This document shows positions 23,869-33,424 of a stretch of DNA of 64,000 nucleotides, piece after piece; position 1 is the stretch's first letter, and the number at the start of each line of letters is the position of its first letter. The notes beneath the pieces were generated by a model that was given only the letters and a program-made list of their open reading frames with translations, did no database searches and had not been told where the DNA came from. A program made the translations under genes and the position numbers. The stretch is from Herbiconiux aconitum (GTDB lineage: Bacteria; Actinomycetota; Actinomycetes; Actinomycetales; Microbacteriaceae), in assembly GCF_024979235.1 (NCBI RefSeq), contig NZ_JANLCM010000001.1, forward strand, positions 2,232,001 through 2,296,000. The letters are read 5' to 3'.

Positions 23869-23937
23869 GCCCGGACCCCGGGCACTCGACAGGTAACGGT
23901 AGCCTGAACACGGGCACGACGAAGGGATGCATGACGG

Positions 23938-24660
23938 ATGTCAGAGCCGGAAACCAAACGCAGGGTACTACTCAAACTTTCCGGTGAGGCGTTCGGGGGC
24001 GGGGCCCTCGGGGTCAATCCCGACGTCGTCAGCGGCCTGGCCCGGGAGATCGCCGAAGCGGCCAAGGATGTGGAGGTCGCGATCGTCGTCGGCGGAGGCA
24101 ACTTCTTCCGTGGCGCCGAGCTCTCCCAGCGCGGCATGGACCGCGGGCGGGCCGACTACATGGGCATGCTCGGCACGGTGATGAACGCTCTCGCCTTGCA
24201 GGACTTCCTCGAGCAGGCCGGCGCCGAGACCCGCGTGCAGTCGGCGATCTCGATGACCCAGGTCGCCGAGCCGTACATCCCGCGTCGCGCCATCCGTCAC
24301 CTCGAGAAGGGCCGCGTGGTCATCTTCGGCGCCGGCGCCGGGCTGCCGTACTTCTCGACCGACACAGTGTCGGCACAGCGGGCACTCGAGATCCATGCCG
24401 ATGAGGTGCTCGTGGCCAAGAACGGTGTCGACGGCGTCTACTCGGCCGATCCGCGCGTCGATCCGGCTGCGGTGAAGCTCGAGTTCCTCACCTACAACGA
24501 GGCCTTGGTGAAGGGCCTGAAGGTCGTCGACTCCACGGCCTTCAGCCTCTGCATGGACAACGGGATGCCGATGCACGTCTTCGGCATGGAGCCGGCGGGC
24601 AACGTCGCGAAGGCGATCCGGGGCGAACGCATCGGCACGCTGGTGGCCACCAGCCACTGA
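23938..24660 (+). CDS. pyrH: Uridylate kinase
   Basis: 240 residues. [20 protein letters not shown] is the glycine-rich start. [35 protein letters not shown] and [20 protein letters not shown] complete the bacterial UMP kinase pattern of the amino acid kinase fold. It phosphorylates UMP to UDP. It follows the tsf terminator, so it has its own promoter, and is succeeded by frr. Confidence 0.96.
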   Translation: MSEPETKRRVLLKLSGEAFGGGALGVNPDVVSGLAREIAEAAKDVEVAIVVGGGNFFRGAELSQRGMDRGRADYMGMLGTVMNALALQDFLEQAGAETRVQSAISMTQVAEPYIPRRAIRHLEKGRVVIFGAGAGLPYFSTDTVSAQRALEIHADEVLVAKNGVDGVYSADPRVDPAAVKLEFLTYNEALVKGLKVVDSTAFSLCMDNGMPMHVFGMEPAGNVAKAIRGERIGTLVATSH

Positions 24661-24749
24661 ACCCGGCCCTGAGTTCCCGGCACCGAGTTCCGGGTCACCC
24701 ACGGCACCACTGACTACACTTGTGACGACTGATCCACGAAGGAGTTCCC

Positions 24750-25304
24750 GTGATTGCGGATGTACTGGCCGATGCGACCGAACGCATGAACAAAGCCGTC
24801 GAGGTGACCAAGGACGACTTCTCGAACGTCCGCACCGGGCGCGCGAATCCGGCTCTGTTCCAGAAGATCATGGTGCCCTACTACGGCACACCGACGCCGC
24901 TCGCCCAGTTGGCGTCTCTGCAGAACCCCGAGGCGCGCACCCTCATCGTCACGCCGTACGACAAGGGGGCGCTCCGCGACATCGAGCAGTCCATCCGCGA
25001 CGTGCCCAACCTGGGCGCCAACCCCACCAACGACGGCAACATCATCCGCATCACCCTGCCCGACCTCACCGAGGAGCGGCGCAAGGAATACGTGAAGATC
25101 GTGCGCACCAAGGCCGAAGACGGCAAGGTGGCGATCCGCAACATCCGGCGCAAGGCGAAAGACGATCTCGACGCGCAGAAGAGCGAGGTCGGCGACGACG
25201 AGGTGTCGCGCGGTGAGAAGGAGCTCGAGTCGATCACCAAGAAGGCGGTCGACGCCATCGATGACGCCTTGAAGCGCAAGGAAGCCGAACTCCTCGAGGT
25301 CTGA
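24750..25304 (+). CDS. frr: Ribosome recycling factor
   Basis: 184 residues from a GTG with AAGGAG 7 nt ahead. Features are the helical arm start [58 protein letters not shown] and [15 protein letters not shown]. It splits post-termination ribosomes with EF-G. The gene lies between pyrH and cdsA, as usual. Confidence 0.96.
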   Translation: MIADVLADATERMNKAVEVTKDDFSNVRTGRANPALFQKIMVPYYGTPTPLAQLASLQNPEARTLIVTPYDKGALRDIEQSIRDVPNLGANPTNDGNIIRITLPDLTEERRKEYVKIVRTKAEDGKVAIRNIRRKAKDDLDAQKSEVGDDEVSRGEKELESITKKAVDAIDDALKRKEAELLEV

Positions 25305-25320
25305 CCTCGATCGGCCGCTC

Positions 25321-26283
25321 ATGAGCCACGCCTCCGACCCCGACCCCACCCGGACGCCGCCGTCGCGGCGTGGGCGGTCGTTGTCGCGCGCCGACATCCA
25401 GGCCCAGGTGAGGGCGCGCAAAGAGCAGTTCGACGAGGCGAACGAGAAGATAACGGAACGCTCCGGCCGCAATCTCCTCTCGGCCATCGCGATCGGCCTC
25501 GTGCTCGCAGCCGTCATGGTGTTCAGCCTGGTGGTGGTCAAAGAGATCTTCATGGCCCTGGCCGCCGTGCTGGTGGCCTTCGCCACGCTCGAGCTCGCGA
25601 CGGCTCTGAAGCACGCGGGAATCCATGTGCCGCGCATCCCGACGGTCATCGCCGGTGTGGCGCTGGTGCCCGCGGCCTACTACTGGGGCGCCGAGGGGCA
25701 GTGGCTGGTCTTCCTCGGAGGCGTCGTGCTCGTGGCGCTCTGGCGGGTGCTCGAGGTGGCGTTCATTCCGCCGCGGCCGGGATTCGCCGGCACGGTGCGG
25801 GATGTCGCGGCCGCGACCTTCGTGCAGGTCTACGTCTCCTTCCTCGCCAGCGTCTCGGTTCTGCTGCTCTCCAAAGACGGCGGGCAGTGGTGGGTGCTGG
25901 CCTTCATCGTCGTGGTGGTGCTGGTGGACGTCGGGGCGTATGCCAGCGGACTGAACTTCGGCAAGCATCCGATGGCCCCGACGATCAGCCCGAAGAAGAC
26001 CTGGGAGGGCCTGGCGGGGGCCGTCGTGGTGGCCCTGATCGGCGGAGTGCTGCTGGCGATCTTCATGCTGCAGCAGCCGTGGTGGTTCGGTCTCATCTTC
26101 GGTGCGGTGATCGTCATCACGGCGACGGTGGGCGATCTCTGCGAGTCGCTGCTGAAGCGCGACATCGGCATCAAAGACATGAGCAGCTGGCTTCCGGGCC
26201 ACGGCGGAATCCTCGATCGACTCGACTCGATCCTGCCCTCGGCGGCCGCCGCCTACGTGCTCTGGGTGATCTTCGCGAGCTAG
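25321..26283 (+). CDS. cdsA: Phosphatidate cytidylyltransferase
   Basis: 320 residues. A charged cytoplasmic N-terminus (about 1-50) is followed by roughly eight membrane helices. The signature region includes SPKKTWEGLAGAVV and, near the C-terminus, LLKRDIGIKDMSSWLPGHGG and ILDRLDSILPSA. The enzyme forms CDP-diacylglycerol from phosphatidic acid and CTP for phospholipid synthesis. It starts 16 bp after frr and is probably co-transcribed. Confidence 0.95.
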   Translation: MSHASDPDPTRTPPSRRGRSLSRADIQAQVRARKEQFDEANEKITERSGRNLLSAIAIGLVLAAVMVFSLVVVKEIFMALAAVLVAFATLELATALKHAGIHVPRIPTVIAGVALVPAAYYWGAEGQWLVFLGGVVLVALWRVLEVAFIPPRPGFAGTVRDVAAATFVQVYVSFLASVSVLLLSKDGGQWWVLAFIVVVVLVDVGAYASGLNFGKHPMAPTISPKKTWEGLAGAVVVALIGGVLLAIFMLQQPWWFGLIFGAVIVITATVGDLCESLLKRDIGIKDMSSWLPGHGGILDRLDSILPSAAAAYVLWVIFAS

Positions 26284-26331
26284 CGGCACCGCGGTGCGGA
26301 GTTGCCAGCAAATCGTTGGCACAATAGAGCC

Positions 26332-26889
26332 GTGAGCGTACCGTTTCCCCGCACCCGCAACTCGACCCTCGGCTACGACGTCAATGAGGTCGACGACTTC
26401 CTCGCGCAGGCGCGGATGGCCTACGACGAGCGAACCGCGGGCTCCGGCCCGTCTCCGCTCACGAGCGACACGGTTCGGCACACCGCCTTCACGATGCAGA
26501 AGGGCGGCTACTACGCCCCCGCCGTCGACGCGGCCCTCGAGCGGCTCGAAGACGCCTTCGCCCTGCGGGAGCGCGACCGTGCCTACCAGGCTGCCGGCGA
26601 CGAGGCCTGGTTCGCGAGCGCCCGCGGCCGGGCCGCCGAGATACTGGCGCGCTTGGAGCGGCCTGACGGCCAGAAGTTCCGGCGCGCGGGATTCCTCCGA
26701 GTGGGTTACCACCCGAAAGACGTCGACGCCTTCGCCGACTACCTCGTCGAGTACTTCCGGTCGGGTGCCGACGTGACCGTGACCGATGTGCGCACCGTCG
26801 TCTTCCGGTCGCGACGCGGGGGCTACAACGAAGCGCAGGTCGATGCCGTGCTCGACGCCGTCGTCGATGTGATGCTCGCCGTTCGGTAA
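26332..26889 (+). CDS. DivIVA-domain repeat protein
   Basis: 185 residues from the GTG at 26332. Four repeats of the DivIVA-type pattern GY..x..VD.f are visible: LGYDVNEVDDFLAQA, KGGYYAPAVDAALERLED, RVGYHPKDVDAFADYL and GGYNEAQVDAVLDAVVD. There is no long coiled coil, unlike true Wag31/DivIVA, so this is a compact relative. CACAAT lies 11 bp before the GTG, implying a leaderless transcript. Role probably in cell envelope or polarity; not proven. Confidence 0.8.
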   Translation: MSVPFPRTRNSTLGYDVNEVDDFLAQARMAYDERTAGSGPSPLTSDTVRHTAFTMQKGGYYAPAVDAALERLEDAFALRERDRAYQAAGDEAWFASARGRAAEILARLERPDGQKFRRAGFLRVGYHPKDVDAFADYLVEYFRSGADVTVTDVRTVVFRSRRGGYNEAQVDAVLDAVVDVMLAVR

Positions 26890-26899
26890 CGAAGAAGGA

Positions 26900-26932
26900 A
26901 TCCTGCATCGCGTGCCCGGAGCATCGCAGGAT
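26900..26932 (+). terminator. Weak hairpin after the DivIVA-repeat gene
   Basis: ATCCTGC pairs with GCAGGAT across a 19-nt loop, without a T-run. The rest of the 221-bp gap to 27110 probably holds the promoter of the ABC operon, and a GTGCGG/CCGCAC-type repeat cluster lies near 27055-27090. Confidence 0.35.
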
Positions 26933-27110
26933 CGTGCGTGCGCATCCGAATTCCTGCGCCGTACATTTCGATCGCGTAAAGAAATACCGCTCTGAGCGTC
27001 CCCCGGTTGGGTCACGGCTCCGGAGTGTGTTAACCATGTCTCACAGCAATTGCGTGCGGTGCGCCCTTCGGTGCGCCCGGTGCGCACCGCAACATGATCA
27101 GGAAGAGGTA

Positions 27111-28742
27111 ATGACGGATATGACATCCGCATCCACATTCGCCCGACGCGCGCTCGTCGTGGCTGCCGGAGGTGCCGCCTTCGCGCTGGTGCTCACCGGC
27201 TGCGCCGGCAACTCCGGCAGCACCGCCTCCGCCGGAGACGCCATCATCGTCGGCACGACCGACAAGGTCACCACGCTCGACCCGGCCGGTTCGTACGACA
27301 ACGGCTCCTTCGCCGTGATGAACCAGGTCTTCCCGTTCCTCATGAACACGCCGTACGGCAGCCCGGACGTCGAGCCCGACATCGCGGAGAGCGCCGAGTT
27401 CACGAGCCCCACCGCCTACACCGTGAAGCTGAAGGAGGGTCTGACCTTCGCCAACGGCAACGAGCTGACCTCCTCCGACGTCAAGTTCACCTTCGACCGC
27501 GACATCGCGATCGCCGATCCGAACGGCCCCTCGTCGCTGCTCTACAACCTCGACAGCGTCGACACGCCCGATGACCTCACCGTGGTCTTCAACCTGAAGA
27601 ACCCCGACGACCAGGTCTTCCCGCAGATCTTGTCGAGCCCCGCCGGCCCGATCGTCGACGAAGAGGTCTTCTCCGCCGACTCGGTCACCCCCGACGAAGA
27701 CATCGTCAAGGGCGAGGCGTTCGCCGGTCAGTACAAGATCACGAGCTACGACTTCAACAACCTGATCTCCTACGAGCCGTTCGACGGCTACAAGGGCGTT
27801 CTGCCGGCCGCGGTCTCGCCGATCAACGCGAAGTACTACGCCGACTCGTCGAACCTCAAGCTCGACGTGCAGGAGGGCAACATCGATGTGGCCTTCCGTA
27901 GCCTCTCGGCCACTGACGTCGATGACCTCTCGAAGAACGACAAGGTGAAGGTGTGGGACGGCCCGGGTGGCGAGATCCGCTACATCACGTTCAACTTCGA
28001 CACGCAGCCCTTCGGTGTGACCTCGTCGGAGCCCGACGCAGTCAAGGCCCTGGCCGTGCGCCAGGCCGTCGCCGACCTCATCGACCGTGACGAGATCGCC
28101 TCACAGGTCTACAAGGGCACCTACACGCCGCTGTACTCCTTCGTTCCCGCCGGTCTGACCGGTGCCACCGAGGTGCTGAAGGACCTCTACGGCGACGGCC
28201 AGGGCGGCCCCTCGGCCGACAAGGCGAAGTCGACGCTTGCGGCCGCAGGCGTGACCACGCCGGTCGAGCTGAACCTGCAGTACAGCCCCGACCACTACGG
28301 CCCCTCCTCGGGCGACGAGTACGCGCTCATCAAGGACCAGCTGGAAGCCGATGGACTCTTCACGGTCAACCTGCAGTCCACCGAATGGGTGCAGTACGCG
28401 AAAGACCGTACGGCAGACCTCTACCCCGCCTACCAGCTGGGTTGGTTCCCCGACTACTCCGACGCCGACAACTACCTGACGCCGTTCTTCCTCACCGAGA
28501 ACTTCCTCGGCAACCACTACGACAACCAGGAAGTCAACGACCTCATCCTGCAGCAGTCGTCGACGACCGACCCGGCCGCTCGTCAGGCGATCATCGAGGA
28601 CATCCAGGCCAAGGTGGGTGCGGATCTGTCGACCGTGCCCTACCTGCAGGGTGCTCAGGTTGCCGTGGCGGGAACGGATGTCGACGGGGTCACCCTCGAC
28701 GCATCGTTCAAGTTCCGCTACGCTCCGCTGACAAAGGGCTAA
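27111..28742 (+). CDS. Peptide-type ABC transporter substrate-binding lipoprotein
   Basis: 543 residues. The signal ends in the lipobox VLTGC with Cys31. The SBP_bac_5 fold shows DKVTTLDPAGSYDNGS, YTVKLKEGLTFANGNELTSS, DVKFTFDR and the C-terminal YQLGWFPDYSDADNYLTPFF. It captures oligopeptides or a similar solute outside the membrane and delivers it to the permeases encoded downstream. GGAAGAGG precedes the ATG. A hairpin after the stop separates it from the permease genes. Confidence 0.92.
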   Translation: MTDMTSASTFARRALVVAAGGAAFALVLTGCAGNSGSTASAGDAIIVGTTDKVTTLDPAGSYDNGSFAVMNQVFPFLMNTPYGSPDVEPDIAESAEFTSPTAYTVKLKEGLTFANGNELTSSDVKFTFDRDIAIADPNGPSSLLYNLDSVDTPDDLTVVFNLKNPDDQVFPQILSSPAGPIVDEEVFSADSVTPDEDIVKGEAFAGQYKITSYDFNNLISYEPFDGYKGVLPAAVSPINAKYYADSSNLKLDVQEGNIDVAFRSLSATDVDDLSKNDKVKVWDGPGGEIRYITFNFDTQPFGVTSSEPDAVKALAVRQAVADLIDRDEIASQVYKGTYTPLYSFVPAGLTGATEVLKDLYGDGQGGPSADKAKSTLAAAGVTTPVELNLQYSPDHYGPSSGDEYALIKDQLEADGLFTVNLQSTEWVQYAKDRTADLYPAYQLGWFPDYSDADNYLTPFFLTENFLGNHYDNQEVNDLILQQSSTTDPAARQAIIEDIQAKVGADLSTVPYLQGAQVAVAGTDVDGVTLDASFKFRYAPLTKG

Positions 28743-28761
28743 TACACACATCCGCAATGGG

Positions 28762-28787
28762 GGGCGGCCGGTTCACACCGGCCGCCC
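28762..28787 (+). terminator. Intra-operon hairpin after the binding-protein gene
   Basis: GGGCGGCCGG pairs perfectly with CCGGCCGCCC around TTCACA, followed by TTCGTT. Such hairpins raise the level of the binding protein over the permeases by partial termination or transcript protection. Confidence 0.7.
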
Positions 28788-28816
28788 TTCGTTCGGTCCC
28801 CGACTGATAGGCAACG

Positions 28817-29902
28817 ATGACGACAAGTCTGCTTCCGACCGACGCCCCGTCGGTGATCGCTCCGAAACCCAAGAGCTCGGGTGGCGGCTTCGGGCGTTAC
28901 CTGCTGATCAGGTTCCTCCTGATCTTCCCGACCATCTTCATCCTGGTCACTCTCGTCTTCCTTCTGCTGCGCACGGTCGGCGACCCGATCACGGCGGCGC
29001 AGGGCGGTCGGCTCACGGCCGAGCAGTTGCAGGAGCGCATCCACGCCGCCGGTTACGACCGCCCGGTGATCGTGCAGTATTTCGAGTACCTCGGGCAGGT
29101 GTTCACCGGCAACTTCGGCAACACCATCAGCGACAACCGCCCGATCACCGAGGTGCTGCTCACCTTCGGCGGCGCGACTCTGGAGCTGGCCTTCTACGCC
29201 CTCGTCGTGGCGTTCATCGTGGGCATCCCGCTCGGCATGCTCGCCGCCTACTATCGCGACCGGTTCCCCGACGCGGTTCTGCGCATCATCGCCATCCTCT
29301 GGTACGCGACCCCCGTGTTCTTCGCGGGCATGCTGCTGAAGCTCGTGTTCTCCGTCTACCTGCAGTGGCTACCGGTGGCCGGGCGAGCGACGACGCGCAC
29401 CGAGCTCGCGATGCAGACCCTGCCCAACCGCACCGGCATCTACCTCATCGACGCGATCCAACTCGGCAGCCCGGCAGCCGTCGGCGATGTGCTCCTGCAC
29501 GCCGTGCTGCCCGGCATCACCCTGGGCCTGCTGACAGCCGGGGTGTTCCTACGTCTGGTGCGCACCAACGTCATCGGCACTCTCGGCACCGACTACGTGG
29601 ATGCGGCGAGGTCGCGCGGTGTCGGAGAGGGGCGGCTCGTGCGCAAGCACGCCTTCAAGCCGGCCCTCATCCCGATCATCACCGTGATCGGACTGCAGAT
29701 CGCCCTTCTGCTGGGCGGCGCGGTGCTGACCGAGACCACCTTCGAATGGAAGGGTCTCGGGTTCCAGCTCGCCGCCTATCTCGCGGCCCGCGACTTCGTC
29801 GCGGTGCAGGGGATCGTGGCACTTCTGGCCGTGATCGTCGCCCTCACCAACTTCGTCGTCGACATCATCGCGGCGCTCATTGATCCGCGAGTGAGGTACT
29901 AG
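28817..29902 (+). CDS. ABC transporter permease, DppB/OppB type
   Basis: 361 residues. The first helix (LLIRFLLIFPTIFILVTLVF) and an extracytoplasmic loop (TAAQGGRLTAEQLQERIHAA) precede five further helices. The EAA-loop for ATPase contact is YVDAARSRGVGEGRLVRKHA. It ends near LTNFVVDIIAALIDPRVRY, which is typical for OppB-like subunits. It is the first of the two permeases and the next gene starts within 3 bp. Confidence 0.92.
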   Translation: MTTSLLPTDAPSVIAPKPKSSGGGFGRYLLIRFLLIFPTIFILVTLVFLLLRTVGDPITAAQGGRLTAEQLQERIHAAGYDRPVIVQYFEYLGQVFTGNFGNTISDNRPITEVLLTFGGATLELAFYALVVAFIVGIPLGMLAAYYRDRFPDAVLRIIAILWYATPVFFAGMLLKLVFSVYLQWLPVAGRATTRTELAMQTLPNRTGIYLIDAIQLGSPAAVGDVLLHAVLPGITLGLLTAGVFLRLVRTNVIGTLGTDYVDAARSRGVGEGRLVRKHAFKPALIPIITVIGLQIALLLGGAVLTETTFEWKGLGFQLAAYLAARDFVAVQGIVALLAVIVALTNFVVDIIAALIDPRVRY

Positions 29903-29904
29903 TG

Positions 29905-30945
29905 ATGACCACCACCGCCGAACCCGTCACCGCGCTGCCACCGACCGAGCCCGGCTTCTTCAGCCGGCTCCCGGTGCTGAAGCAACTGCGTCAGAGCGTC
30001 GGCCTGCAACGCGGGATGCTCATCGCCGGCCTCGTGATGACGGCCATCTTCGTTCTCGTCGCGATCTTCGCACCGCTGATCGCCCCCTACGGCTTCGCCC
30101 AGCTGCGCGACGCCGCAGGGCCCTTCGGCGCTCAGCAGCCACCGAGTGCCGCCCACATCATGGGCACGACGGTCGGCGGCTACGACGTCTTCTCCCGCGT
30201 GATCTGGGGGGCACAGACCGCCATCCTGGTGATCGTCATCGCGGTGCTCTGCTCGATCTTCCTGGGCATCCTGCTCGGTCTGATTTCCGGCTATCTCGGC
30301 GGCTGGCTCGATCGAGTGCTCGTGGTGATCGCCGACGCGATCTACGCGTTCCCGTCGCTGCTGCTCGCGATCGTGCTGTCGATCGCGATCTCGGGAGGCC
30401 AGTCCAGTCTTTGGGGCGGCATCCTGGCGGCGGCGTTGTCGATCACGGTCGTGTTCATCCCGCAGTATTTCCGCGTCATCCGGGCCGAGACGATCCGCAT
30501 CAAGGCGGAGCCCTACGTCGAGTCGGCGAAGATGCTCGGAGCCTCCACACCGCGCATCATGTTCCGGCACATTCTGCGCAACGCCACGCGCACGCTGCCG
30601 ATCATCTTCACCTTGAACTCCTCTGAGGCCCTGTTGACGCTGGCAGGCTTGGGCTTCCTGGGGTTCGGCATCGAGCCGACCGCTGCCGCCGAGTGGGGCT
30701 ACGACCTCAACAAGGCGCTCTCGGACGTGACCAGCGGCATCTGGTGGACCGCGCTCTACCCGGGCCTCGCGATCGTTCTCGCCGTGCTCGGCATCACCCT
30801 GGTCGGTGAGAGCCTCAACGACCTGGCCGATCCGCGCCTGCGCGGCCGCAAGCGTGTGAAGGCGAAGTCCGGTGCTGTGTCGGCCACCTCGGTCGACCAG
30901 ACACTGCCCTCCGACGTCGACATCCTCGAGGAGAACGCATCATGA
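29905..30945 (+). CDS. ABC transporter permease, DppC/OppC type
   Basis: 346 residues from the ATG at 29905; a GTG one codon earlier overlaps the previous stop. An N-terminal helix (MLIAGLVMTAIFVLVAIFAP), the motif HIMGTTVGGYDVFSRVIWGA typical of DppC/OppC, and the EAA-loop YVESAKMLGASTPRIMFRHI are present. It ends with LNDLADPRLRGRKR and an acidic tail. It pairs with the preceding permease. The stop overlaps the ATPase start. Confidence 0.92.
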   Translation: MTTTAEPVTALPPTEPGFFSRLPVLKQLRQSVGLQRGMLIAGLVMTAIFVLVAIFAPLIAPYGFAQLRDAAGPFGAQQPPSAAHIMGTTVGGYDVFSRVIWGAQTAILVIVIAVLCSIFLGILLGLISGYLGGWLDRVLVVIADAIYAFPSLLLAIVLSIAISGGQSSLWGGILAAALSITVVFIPQYFRVIRAETIRIKAEPYVESAKMLGASTPRIMFRHILRNATRTLPIIFTLNSSEALLTLAGLGFLGFGIEPTAAAEWGYDLNKALSDVTSGIWWTALYPGLAIVLAVLGITLVGESLNDLADPRLRGRKRVKAKSGAVSATSVDQTLPSDVDILEENAS

Positions 30946-32660
30946 GTCACGTCGTGGACATCAAAGACCTGACCATCTCCTTCGCCACCGATGCCGGCGC
31001 GGTCAACGCGGTCGACGGGGTCAGCCTGTCGGTCAACCGCGGCGAAGTGCTGGCCATCGTGGGGGAGTCCGGGAGCGGCAAGACCGTGACCGCGAAGACG
31101 ATCCTCGGTCTGCTGCCTGAGACGGCGACGACCGGCGGCGCCGTGCTGCTCTCCAATCGGGCGGGCACCTCGGTCTCCGACGTCGTGTCGCTCAACAAGA
31201 AGCAGTTGCGCGCGGTGCGTGGGGCGGATGTCTCGATGGTGTTCCAGGAGCCCTCGACGGCGCTGAACCCGGTGTACACGGTGGGCTGGCAGATCGCGGA
31301 GGGGCTGCGCGCCCACGGCAAGTTCTCGAAAGCCGAAGCGAAGCGCGAAGCGGTCGAGATCCTCCGCAAGGTCGGCATCCCCGAGCCCGAGCTGCGCGTC
31401 AACTACTACCCGCACCAGTTCTCAGGCGGTCAGAAGCAGCGTGTGGTCATCGCATCGGCGTTGGTGCTCAACCCGGGACTGATCGTGGCCGACGAGCCGA
31501 CGACGGCGCTCGACGTGACGGTGCAGGCCGAGATCCTCGACCTGCTGCGCCGGCTCCGCGACGAGTTCGACACCGCGATCGTGCTCATCACCCACAACAT
31601 GGGCGTGGTCGCCGATCTCGCCGATCGTGTCGCGGTGATGTACCAGGGCAAGGTCGTGGAGGAGGCGGATGCGAAGACGCTGTTCGCGCATCCGCGGGCC
31701 GACTACACCAAACGGCTGCTCGACTCCGTTCCGCGCATCGGTCAGGGCCGCATGCGCACCGAGGAGCGGCAGCAGGTGCGAGCAGAGCGCGCATCCGCTG
31801 GCGTCGTCGACGTGCCGGTGGTGGAGGCGACGAATCTCACCATCGAATATCCGGGCCGATTCGGCAGCAAGGGCTTCCGGGCCGTCGACGACGTGTCGTT
31901 CCGGATCGGTCCGGGCGAAGTGCTGGGCCTGGTGGGGGAGAGCGGATCGGGCAAGACCACGATCGGTCGTGCCATCGGCGGTCTGACGCGGATCACCGGT
32001 GGTTCGCTGAAGGTGCTCGGCTTCGAGATGCTCGATTTCGCCGAGCGCCGCTTCAAGCCCCTGCGGGCCGACATCGGATTCGTGTTCCAAGACCCGGCGG
32101 CGAGCTTCAACCCGCTGCTCACGATCGCCGATGCGGTGGCCGAGCCGCTCGTGATCCAGGGGCGGGCGTCCAACCCGCGGCAGGCGCGTGCGCGCGTCGA
32201 CGAACTGCTCGAGGCGGTGCAGCTACCGAAGAGCTATGGCGACCGCTTCCCGCATGAGCTGAGTGGCGGGCAGCGTCAGCGCGCGAGTCTGGCCCGCGGC
32301 CTGGCGCTGCAGCCGAAACTGCTGATCGCCGACGAGCCGACCTCGGCCCTCGACGTCTCGGTGCAGGCGCGTGTGCTCGAGCTCTTCGCCGAGCTGCAAC
32401 TCGAGTTCGGCTTCGCCGCCCTGTTCATCAGTCACGACCTCGCCGTGGTGGATCTCCTGGCCGACCGGATCGCGGTGCTCTACCACGGCCGACTCGTCGA
32501 GGAGGGCACGGGCGCCGAGGTTCTCGGCGACCCGAAAGACCCGTACACGCGTCGACTGCTCGCCTCGCTGCCGGTTCCCGATCCGGTCGAGCAGGCGGCC
32601 CGGCGGACCGTTCTGGCCCGTATTCAGGCCGAAGCCGAGGCGAAGAGTGCGCAGATCTAG
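30942..32660 (+). CDS. Fused double ATPase of the peptide ABC transporter (DppD-DppF type)
   Basis: 572 residues with two full ATPase units. First: Walker A GESGSGKTVTAKTILGLLP, signature FSGGQKQRVVIASAL, Walker B LIVADEPTTALD. Second (from about residue 290): GESGSGKTTIGRAIGG, LSGGQRQRASLARGL, LIADEPTSALD. It powers import through the two permeases, and the fusion removes the need for two genes. Each half ends with the oligopeptide-transporter C-terminal element (PRADYTKRLLDSVP; PKDPYTRRLLASLP). Confidence 0.94.
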   Translation: MSHVVDIKDLTISFATDAGAVNAVDGVSLSVNRGEVLAIVGESGSGKTVTAKTILGLLPETATTGGAVLLSNRAGTSVSDVVSLNKKQLRAVRGADVSMVFQEPSTALNPVYTVGWQIAEGLRAHGKFSKAEAKREAVEILRKVGIPEPELRVNYYPHQFSGGQKQRVVIASALVLNPGLIVADEPTTALDVTVQAEILDLLRRLRDEFDTAIVLITHNMGVVADLADRVAVMYQGKVVEEADAKTLFAHPRADYTKRLLDSVPRIGQGRMRTEERQQVRAERASAGVVDVPVVEATNLTIEYPGRFGSKGFRAVDDVSFRIGPGEVLGLVGESGSGKTTIGRAIGGLTRITGGSLKVLGFEMLDFAERRFKPLRADIGFVFQDPAASFNPLLTIADAVAEPLVIQGRASNPRQARARVDELLEAVQLPKSYGDRFPHELSGGQRQRASLARGLALQPKLLIADEPTSALDVSVQARVLELFAELQLEFGFAALFISHDLAVVDLLADRIAVLYHGRLVEEGTGAEVLGDPKDPYTRRLLASLPVPDPVEQAARRTVLARIQAEAEAKSAQI

Positions 32661-32732
32661 GGGGCTGGTGCCGCCTTCCCCGAAAAGAGTCACCGACGGA
32701 ACACAGCCTGATGGGCTAAAATCGGTCGAATC

Positions 32733-33419
32733 GTGGCCAAGCACTCCCTGATCGAAGCGCGCACGCAGACCTCAACCCAGGTTCGTGGCGTCGGTCGGCG
32801 AACCACGAACCTCGGCCGGTTCTCGTTGCAGATGCTCGGACTGGCGGCGGTGACGGCCTGCGCCTTCGTCACCGTGGTGGCTCCGAATGTCGGGGCCACA
32901 GCCACCGCGTCATCGTCGTTCGACGGCGACTTCTCGGAGGGCCAAGCCACGGCGCAGACGCTCAGCGTGAACGGCACGGTCTCGGCGAGCGTCTTCCGAG
33001 ACGCCTACGGCGTGACCGAGGCGCCGAAGCCCGTGCCCGTCGTCATCGAGGCGAAAGCCGACACCGGCACGAGCGCCGACACGGGGTGCCCCGACCCCGA
33101 TCTGGCGGTCGCCGACCCCGCCGGAGCCCAAGTCGTCGCCGCCGCGCTCGCCGCCGAACGCGGTTGGACCGGCGCACAGTTCGACGCGCTCGTCGCACTG
33201 TGGAGCCGCGAATCCGGATGGCGCGTCAATGCGCTGAACAGCTCGAGCTGCGCCTATGGCATTCCGCAGGCCCTTCCCGGCAAGAAGATGGGCGACGTGG
33301 CACCGGATTGGCAGACCAATCCCGCCACGCAGATCACCTGGGGCCTCAATTACATCCAAGGCAGGTACGGCGATCCCATCGCAGCACTTGCGCATTCCGA
33401 CGCAGAGCACTGGTATTGA
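32733..33419 (+). CDS. Secreted lytic-transglycosylase-like protein, copy 1
   Basis: 228 residues from a GTG; TAAAAT lies 10 bp upstream, suggesting a short leader. One membrane/signal helix (about 29-55, LQMLGLAAVTACAFVTVVAP) precedes a variable linker. The SLT-like domain is LVALWSRESGWRVNALNSSS with the catalytic Glu in RESGW, then CAYGIPQALPGKKM and WGLNYIQGRYGDP. It probably cleaves or remodels peptidoglycan. A paralogue starts 5 bp after its stop. Confidence 0.85.
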   Translation: MAKHSLIEARTQTSTQVRGVGRRTTNLGRFSLQMLGLAAVTACAFVTVVAPNVGATATASSSFDGDFSEGQATAQTLSVNGTVSASVFRDAYGVTEAPKPVPVVIEAKADTGTSADTGCPDPDLAVADPAGAQVVAAALAAERGWTGAQFDALVALWSRESGWRVNALNSSSCAYGIPQALPGKKMGDVAPDWQTNPATQITWGLNYIQGRYGDPIAALAHSDAEHWY

Positions 33420-33424
33420 TACCG